Assembly: GCA_016800925.1 (NCBI GenBank)
Contig: JABCPU010000002.1
Coordinates: 124,001 to 188,000 of the forward strand
From: Suillus spraguei
Lineage: Eukaryota > Basidiomycota > Agaricomycetes > Boletales > Suillaceae
Reading direction: 5' to 3'
Length of the DNA stretch: 64,000 nt
Of this stretch, positions 57,909 through 64,000 are shown one piece after another (the first letter of the stretch is position 1; each line of letters opens with the position of its first letter). The notes beneath the pieces are model-generated. The model searched no databases, was not told where the DNA came from, and saw only the letters and a list, made by a program, of their open reading frames with translations. The translations under genes were made by a program, and so were the position numbers.

Positions 57909-60043
57909 TGGAGATCTGGGGACTGTAATATTTATTGTCGAGTCGAAGAGCTTGTTAGTAGAACCTAGAAAGCTTTACCGGAACCACCCGTAGTTCTTCC
58001 CACGACCCACCTGTCATTTGCAAATTGCAAACCGTTTGTCATTTCAGTGACTCCGAGTCAAAAACCGCGAAAAGCAGTATACTGTGGATCCTGACATGGA
58101 CATGCAGGCATGTTCATTGTTCGCAGTCGAACTCTCAATATTTTTTCCATATGGCGCGGAACATTTTGTTTCAGCAAATGGTCTAGCTGACATTAATAGC
58201 GACCTCAACCTCACTCGCTTGGACTACCAGAATCATTTCGGATGCATCCACGAATTAGAGAATTGACGATGTAACGTTTGTGGCAATCTTGGCCAGGAAC
58301 AGTAGCAAGGTATACTCGCTTGTCACTGCAGCATTACTGGTTGGCGGAGCGTCCAGGATTATACAGTTCAGTAGTAAGTGGTGCACATAACCGAACAACA
58401 GGGCTAGGTCTAACTAGACGCCGTGGATCATTTAGGTAGAGTTCTGTGGCATAATTGCGCAGACTTATGAGAGTTTGTCAGTCGGATAATTGAGTGGTTA
58501 GCGAGAGGTCACAACTAATTATTGCTGTGTTTACAACCGTGCTCACAGGGCGCATCTCTTTGTAGAATTTACAGGTTAGAGAAGGTCTCGACTGTCATGT
58601 GTTCGTAGCCGACTAGGATGCTGGCATGTTTGCGCGAGAAGTACAAGATTAATTTCCACTGATGCCTTCCAGTTGCCTCGTGTTTGTTGTTCTAGAAAAT
58701 AGGCACCTGTCAGTACGACCTACTTCCCCACGTACCCACCATAAATAGTATCCTTGGATATCTTGAGAACTTTCAAGATAACAAGTTTACGTTGCTTGAC
58801 GGATCAATGGAGCGAATGTCGTGCGATGAGGACAGCAAGCCATGAGATGAGAAGGGGATTTACTGCAACGTATGTGTATGTCATCGTGATAATAACAGTT
58901 TGTGTGTATGGCATACTAAACCTAAACGAGATTCATGTGCAGGAGTAACATGTGAAATGTGCGGGTAGCAATCGGTTCGCGCAGCCTTCATCATGCGCGC
59001 CCAGGAAGGCTCGTATGCAGGTCCCAGGCCAACTCCAGAGAGCAACTTACTGTTTCTGCATGGGACGGTGTAAAGTCCTCAACTCTTCTTACGTGACTCA
59101 AAGCTGCATATCAGATAACACAAACCGACTTCTTGCCACCGGTAATACTCCGAAGAATCTCAGAATCAAGGTCCCTGAGTATTGTACCTCGGAGACCCGT
59201 GGGACATACATGTCCGACAGTAGCATCCCGAAAGGTCGCAAAAAGTTGTTACTTCACCTCGGCCATCATGATGCATGCCTTCCATTGGAAGTCGTCGATT
59301 CATCTAACCTAAACAGGTACTCGACGAGTATGAAAAACTAATGGGATGTTGCCATTCTAATGCTGGCAATGACATACTGGTGGGTGACGGTTTTTTTTCT
59401 TCTTGGACCACAGATTTAATCGAGCTTAATATCGTTTTGCTAGGTGTGCACCAAATGGAATCCAACACGTCCTTGCGGCATAAGAACTATGGAAACTATG
59501 TGATCACGGTGCGGTTACTTGCGTACCAATGACGTGACGGCTATCGCGACTGAAACTAACATTTCACTGTGATGGCGGAACTTCGCAACTTCCGGTTCTC
59601 CAACTGATTCACCTGCCAGTGTACAGCAGTACAACTCATTACGCATGTTCCATGTCTTGAAGAGTCTTCACTCAGTAGCAAAGGTACCTATCATGAGAGC
59701 ATGCAGAAGCATGCCCGTTGTTGGTCCCAAAGATGATTTCGTTGACTAGGAGTGATTTATTTCTTCGTTTCTCTTGTTCTCGTTCGAAGATGGAGGGGCT
59801 GTACAGCACGGTGTAACGAAATACCGTTTTAGAACACTGCGCCCGCTGACATACCCCAGGTTTGAAGATACACACGTGTTGATGCTATGAAAGGCATGCG
59901 GCGTTATCTTATCTATCTATGGATGTGATACAAACCCTTTGTATCATAAGTTCTAAAAGTATTCGCACCAAATTATTCGGTCGCGCATTGTTATCGTTTC
60001 TTTCACTCGATCGCTCTTCACAATACACTTTCCAGAATACATC
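57909..60043. other. 2.1-kb region with no recognised gene
   Basis: Largest gap in the window. The longest open frame (58952-59341, 129 codons, plus strand) has no recognised motif and atypical composition. No tRNA-like boxes, terminal repeats or CRISPR-like arrays seen. A T-rich run lies near 59390. It may hold regulatory DNA for ALDH, a non-coding RNA, or decayed sequence. Confidence 0.4.
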
Positions 60044-62389
60044 ATGGTATCCCTAACAGCCCGCATTGTCATACGTGCCACGAACCGTGAACTCGAGATT
60101 CCAACTGGCCTATTCATCAACAACGAGTTTGTTCCCTCCGCGGACTCCCCTAATGATCTCATCCAGTACGATCATTGTCATCTGTCTGATAAGGATTGCA
60201 ACTTATTTGAACGCGTGTAGCCTAGTTAACCCTGCGACAGAGGAGAATATATGCTCCGTGGCAGCTGGTAAATCTCATTACTCTCATCTACGCTGAAAAT
60301 CAAGGACACTGATGAATTGTCAGGCTCGGTAAAGGACATAGACATAGCGGTTGCCGCTGCTCGCAAAGCTTTCAACACCACATGGGGAAAAAATGTGACT
60401 GGTTTTGAAAGGTCTAAGCTTCTGAACAAGCTGGCAGATCTTATGGAGAGAGATCAGAGTATACTCGCAGAAGTTGAATCTTTGAATAACGGCAAGCCAT
60501 TCAAAATCGCGAGGTATGGAAATATGTCTTCTTTACGTTTGTTTTCTCAATGGGCATCGATCATATCAGGGATTTTGATATTGGGGACAGCATTCAGTGC
60601 TTGCGGTACTATGCGGGGTGGGCCGACAAAATAACCGGACAAGTATGTGGAGCACCCAACTTTACGGAAATGAATTTGCATTCATGCATTCTATTCTCAG
60701 ACCATAGAAGTCGACAACAAAACCAAGCTTGCCTTCACTAGGCACGATCCTATTGGGGTTTGTGGACAAATGTGGGTGGCTTCCTTGTGTTACCCTGCAC
60801 ATGTTCACAGACACGATATAGTATTCCATGGAATTACCCAATCAATATGTGGTAAGTATTTGACTGCGTAGATCTTGGAGATCGAAACATAACGTCTCCA
60901 TCAGGGCATGGAAAGTTGCCCCTGCCCTTGCATGCGGATGTACCATCGTTATGAAACCTTCCGAACTTACCCCTTTGACGGCCCTTATGTTGTCAAAGCT
61001 TATCGTTGAAGCTGGGTAGGCGATGCGCTCATCTTTGTTATCTTTCTGACCCCAATTTTGAACCAGTTTTCCACCAGGCGTGGTGAACACGATTCCTTCC
61101 CTGGGATCTGTTGGCGGTGCGGCCTTATCTGCGCACATGGATGTCGATAAGGTTGCGTTCACCGGGTCTACAGTAACTGGCCGTAAGGTCATGGAAGCCG
61201 CGGCAAAAAGCAATTTGAAGAAGGTGAAGTAAATTTTTTAGGGCGTCAATTCAGTTAAATCGATTAATGCCATGTGTCTGAAGGTATCTCTAGAGTTGGG
61301 TGGCAAGTCACCCCAGTTAGTGTTCGAGTCCGCGGATTTGGAGCAAGCCGCAAACTGGGCTTGCCTCGGTATTCTGTACAACACTGGCCAGGACTGCACT
61401 GCAGGATCTCGTTTGTATGTTCAGGACACAATTTACGATAAGTTTGTCTCCCTCCTTGTTTCTAAAGCCAAGGAGCTCGTGATCGGGGATGGCTTCGACG
61501 AGAAGAGCGGTGGTGGGCCCCTGGTCGGTTAATCGTACGAGATCGCACCATCCACATCTCACGCCCTTTCCAGGTGTCCAAAACTCAATTCGACAAGGTT
61601 TGGAGATATATTGAGAGCGGTCAGGCTCAAGGCGCAAAGGTAGCCCTGGGTGCCCAAAAACGTCCAGGCAAGGGTTTCTTTGTTGACCCTACGAGTAAGC
61701 ATCCGTAACTTTCGGAACACCACCACCACTGATCAATTCCCAGTTTTCACGGACATTAATGCGAACATGGATATTGTAAGCGTCAAAGCTGTCCCCCAGA
61801 GTACTCTAGGCTCACGTTCATGCGAATCAGGTCCGAGATGAGGTGTGCTTCTGATGCTGGCAGGATGCCCACATCTTGCGGCACAACCCTGAATATCTAA
61901 TAGTAATGTTGACTAACAGATCTTTGGACCGGTTCTGGCGGTAGGCCGATTCAAAACTGAAGAGGAAGCCATTTCGCTGGCCAATGACACATCTTACGGC
62001 CTCGGTGCTGGTTTACACTCCAGTGCGTAGTCCTCCTGGATATTTGATTGACGCTTAAATGTCTTTGAAACATCAGATGACGCAAATCAGTGCATGCGCG
62101 TTTCGTCTGCTCTTGAAGCTGGATCGGTATGTTCTATATCGCTCCGGCATGTTCCCTAATTGACGGTATCCAAAGGTTTGGGTAAATCAATACAATTTGT
62201 TGAATAACAATGTCCCGTTCGGCGGGAAAAAGCAGAGTGGCATCGGTGAGCAATTATTGAGTACGAAGAACGTTCAATATGTCTGATTCGCGAGCAGGCC
62301 GTGAACTTGGAAGCTATGCACTCGATGAGTACACTTCGGTCAAGGCTGTTCACTGGAACTTTGGAGAGAAACTCGACTGGCCATTGTAG
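60044..62389 (+). CDS. Aldehyde dehydrogenase (NAD(P)+-dependent, ALDH1/2-like)
   Basis: Oxidises aldehydes to acids, e.g. acetaldehyde to acetate. The N-terminus [15 protein letters not shown] leads to [15 protein letters not shown] and a [16 protein letters not shown] block. Catalytic core: [10 protein letters not shown] (substrate Asn), [48 protein letters not shown] (general-base Glu) and GQDCTAGSR (nucleophile Cys). Then [20 protein letters not shown] and the C-terminal [36 protein letters not shown]. About 14 exons; intron phases fit at all junctions checked. No clear mitochondrial presequence, so probably cytosolic. Length and motifs are complete. Confidence 0.95.
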
Positions 62390-63082
62390 TAGCAGGACTG
62401 ACACCACCGAGCTCGTGGACCATCAACGATTGTATTTTCATCTGTACGATATCGTAGCTGATCGCCGTTCAAACAATGTTCAACTGTAATATTAATGTTG
62501 ATACTGTGAGAGCCTCCACGACTTTGTAACAGCACTGGGTGTTGTTGAGTCACAAGAGAAGTGCGCGCTTCGGACGAAACCACACCGTGATGGCGCAGAC
62601 GACAAAATCATCACGCAAACGAAGAGTTCAGTCAACTTATCTTCGATGGACTGCGCGTCTAAAACGGGCGGCAGGAACTGCGGACCGAAGGGAGACGGCA
62701 TTCCGACCCGGAATCCAGAAGTGTGGGAGGGGCGGTGACCTCAGACTATAATATAGATGGACCCAAATTGGATTTTTGAATAAAATAATAAGTAACGAGG
62801 AACTAAGTAAGAGCTTGAGGGCTGAAAGGAAGGCGATAATTTGTAAGTCGGAAATTTCATTCGTACTGACTCCCACAAGGTTTGATGATTTGAAAAGAAG
62901 AAACAACATTGTTCAAATCTTAGCTAGGGGAATCATACGATGACAAGATAACTGGGTGCATAACTCAAAACTCTCTATCTGATCGAACAACACGCTCGCA
63001 ACAGTCACAAAAAGTCCACATCACATCTGCACGGTTGTAACAAGGAAGGTATCACATCAGCGTGCCGGTCGACCGGGTACTA
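62390..63082. other. Convergent 3' region, 0.7 kb
   Basis: No gene recognised. AT-rich, with short purine runs near 62770-62900. Confidence 0.35.
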
Positions 63083-63646
63083 TTAATTCTGCCCGCCAGG
63101 ATGGGTCGATGGGTAAGCGGCCATGTCCCCACCCCCTGGACCCATGTCAACCGGGTGGCTTCCATTGGACATTCAGCACAGGAAGGCAGAAAGGAGAGTG
63201 TACTGACACATTTGGCTGACCATACTCATCAAACCAGCCACCGGTATTAAACGTGTCCAGGTACAAGAGATTGCCCTGTTGGAGCGAGGCATCCAGGTGA
63301 CCAGAAGCATCTGTGAATGGACGTAAATGCCGCGCAAGAAGCATAAGTCTTACTCGCGTACCAGCATTCGTGGGCACAGTGGATGCATTGTGATGGACGA
63401 CAGCGACGGAATCATCATGTGGAGCGGTTGGATTGACCTCAGCGTATACGCATGGTCTACCGGTCTCAGAGCACCGGTTACAAATGCCCAACGTTGGGTT
63501 CAAGACACACTGACAAACGATGAGAGGTTAAGAATACAAAAGGTCAGAAAGTTACTGACTTTCCTCTTGAGCTTCCTGCATGATTGACAGGCTTGCGGGG
63601 CTCGATGCTGCATCGCAATTGCAATTGCGTTCATCGCTGGATCCAT
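63083..63646 (-). CDS. Small Zn(II)2Cys6 DNA-binding protein
   Basis: Exons 63646-63560, 63509-63208 and 63158-63083 (introns 50 and 49 bp) sum to exactly 154 aa. The binuclear cluster is built across the first intron: ACQSCRKLKRKC, then ICNRCSETGRPCVY, spacing C-x2-C-x6-C-x8-C-x2-C-x6-C. After it come a loose AVVHHNASTVPTNAG part, LLYLDTFNTGGWFDEYGQPN and a Gly/Pro-rich tail (MGPGGGDMAAYPSTHPGG). There is no fungal-type regulatory middle domain and no long coiled coil, so it is far shorter than usual Zn2Cys6 activators. An in-frame 51-bp stretch after NAG could be another intron. The start at 63646 is the first ATG before the cluster. Confidence 0.72.
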
Positions 63647-64000
63647 GAAGATATGGACAATGTCTGCACTTCTTATATAGCAACAGAAAAGTGAAAAAGA
63701 GCCATGCTTGCAGACTTGATTGTAACTGACAAAGGTGTGGTTTCAGCGAGGTAAAGGAATGGATGGCCGGATCTATCAACATATTTCCACTTCCGGAATG
63801 GTTGCTCATTGTCAGGTTGTGAAACGAACCAAAGTTGAATTTGATCTATTCTTGCCACCAGGACATGCTGGACAGATGCTTGTCGCCTGGCAGACCCTGT
63901 GGTGTTCATATCAATTAAGTTGAGAATTAATGATAGAACAGGATTATACGGTTTTGCGATGACAACTGACTCAGCTTCTTGTCGTGTTTGAGGGGGGCGA
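63647..64000. other. Right end of the window
   Basis: About 350 bases upstream of the Zn2Cys6 gene, probably its promoter. Nothing else recognised. Confidence 0.3.

Noticed and set aside
58952..59341. Plus-strand open frame of 129 codons in the 2-kb gap
   Set aside because: No recognised domain, no flanking exons, and atypical amino-acid use; not enough to call a gene.

Overview
The window is nuclear DNA of a basidiomycete fungus, most likely an Agaricomycete. About 34 genes lie on both strands, almost all cut by 43-70 bp GT..AG introns. Intergenic spaces are short, there are no operons, and the gene content is fungal (Ure2-type GST, Dal5-type permease, Ppt2, Atg10, Elp2, Gpn3, an eIF4A-like paralogue, Dicer, an Agaricomycete-type chromodomain protein). 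Gene models were built by joining exons by hand; most close to whole codons with canonical protein motifs.

Layout. 0-12.8 kb: SUA5 (partial, minus), FMC1 (minus), an RRM protein (plus), a DEAD-box-like eIF4A paralogue without ATPase motifs (plus), ELP2 (minus), PPT2 (plus), IBA57 (minus), COA5/PET191 (plus). 13-21 kb: a Ure2-type GST (plus), a possible F-box relic (minus), a DUF1640/CCDC90-type mitochondrial coiled-coil protein (plus), PYM (minus), GPN3 (plus), a His/Gly-rich repeat protein (plus). 21-31.5 kb: a large dynamin-family GTPase (minus), a gene-poor stretch, an unrecognised 237-aa protein (plus), an unrecognised nuclear-looking protein (minus). 31.8-41 kb: a DNA-base-hypermodification-type protein carrying a chromodomain (plus), an MFS permease (minus), cytosolic thiolase (minus), ATG10 (minus), ribosomal protein eS1 (plus), APRT (plus). 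41-52.6 kb: an EDEM-type GH47 protein with a PA domain (minus), a double zinc-ribbon SSSCA1/ZNRD2-like protein (plus), a tandem-repeat protein (plus), a FAF1/C1orf131-like SSU processome factor (minus), a four-helix membrane protein (plus), a conserved unknown (minus). 52.6-64 kb: a Dicer without its first helicase half (plus), COX8 (minus), 2 kb with no gene seen, aldehyde dehydrogenase (plus), a small Zn2Cys6 protein (minus).

Themes. Six genes serve mitochondria (FMC1, IBA57, COA5, PPT2, the DUF1640 protein, COX8), which looks like ordinary housekeeping mixing rather than a cluster. The two most unusual loci are chromatin or RNA related: the chromodomain-tailed base-modification protein at 31.8 kb and the helicase-degenerate Dicer at 52.6 kb. 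The dynamin-family gene appears to need a 3-nt and a 7-nt microexon. Three introns appear to be GC-AG.

Caution. At least a dozen otherwise intact housekeeping genes carry a single-base frame break, nearly always explained by one base missing from a short homopolymer. This points to assembly error rather than pseudogenes, so frames and splice sites near these points are provisional.
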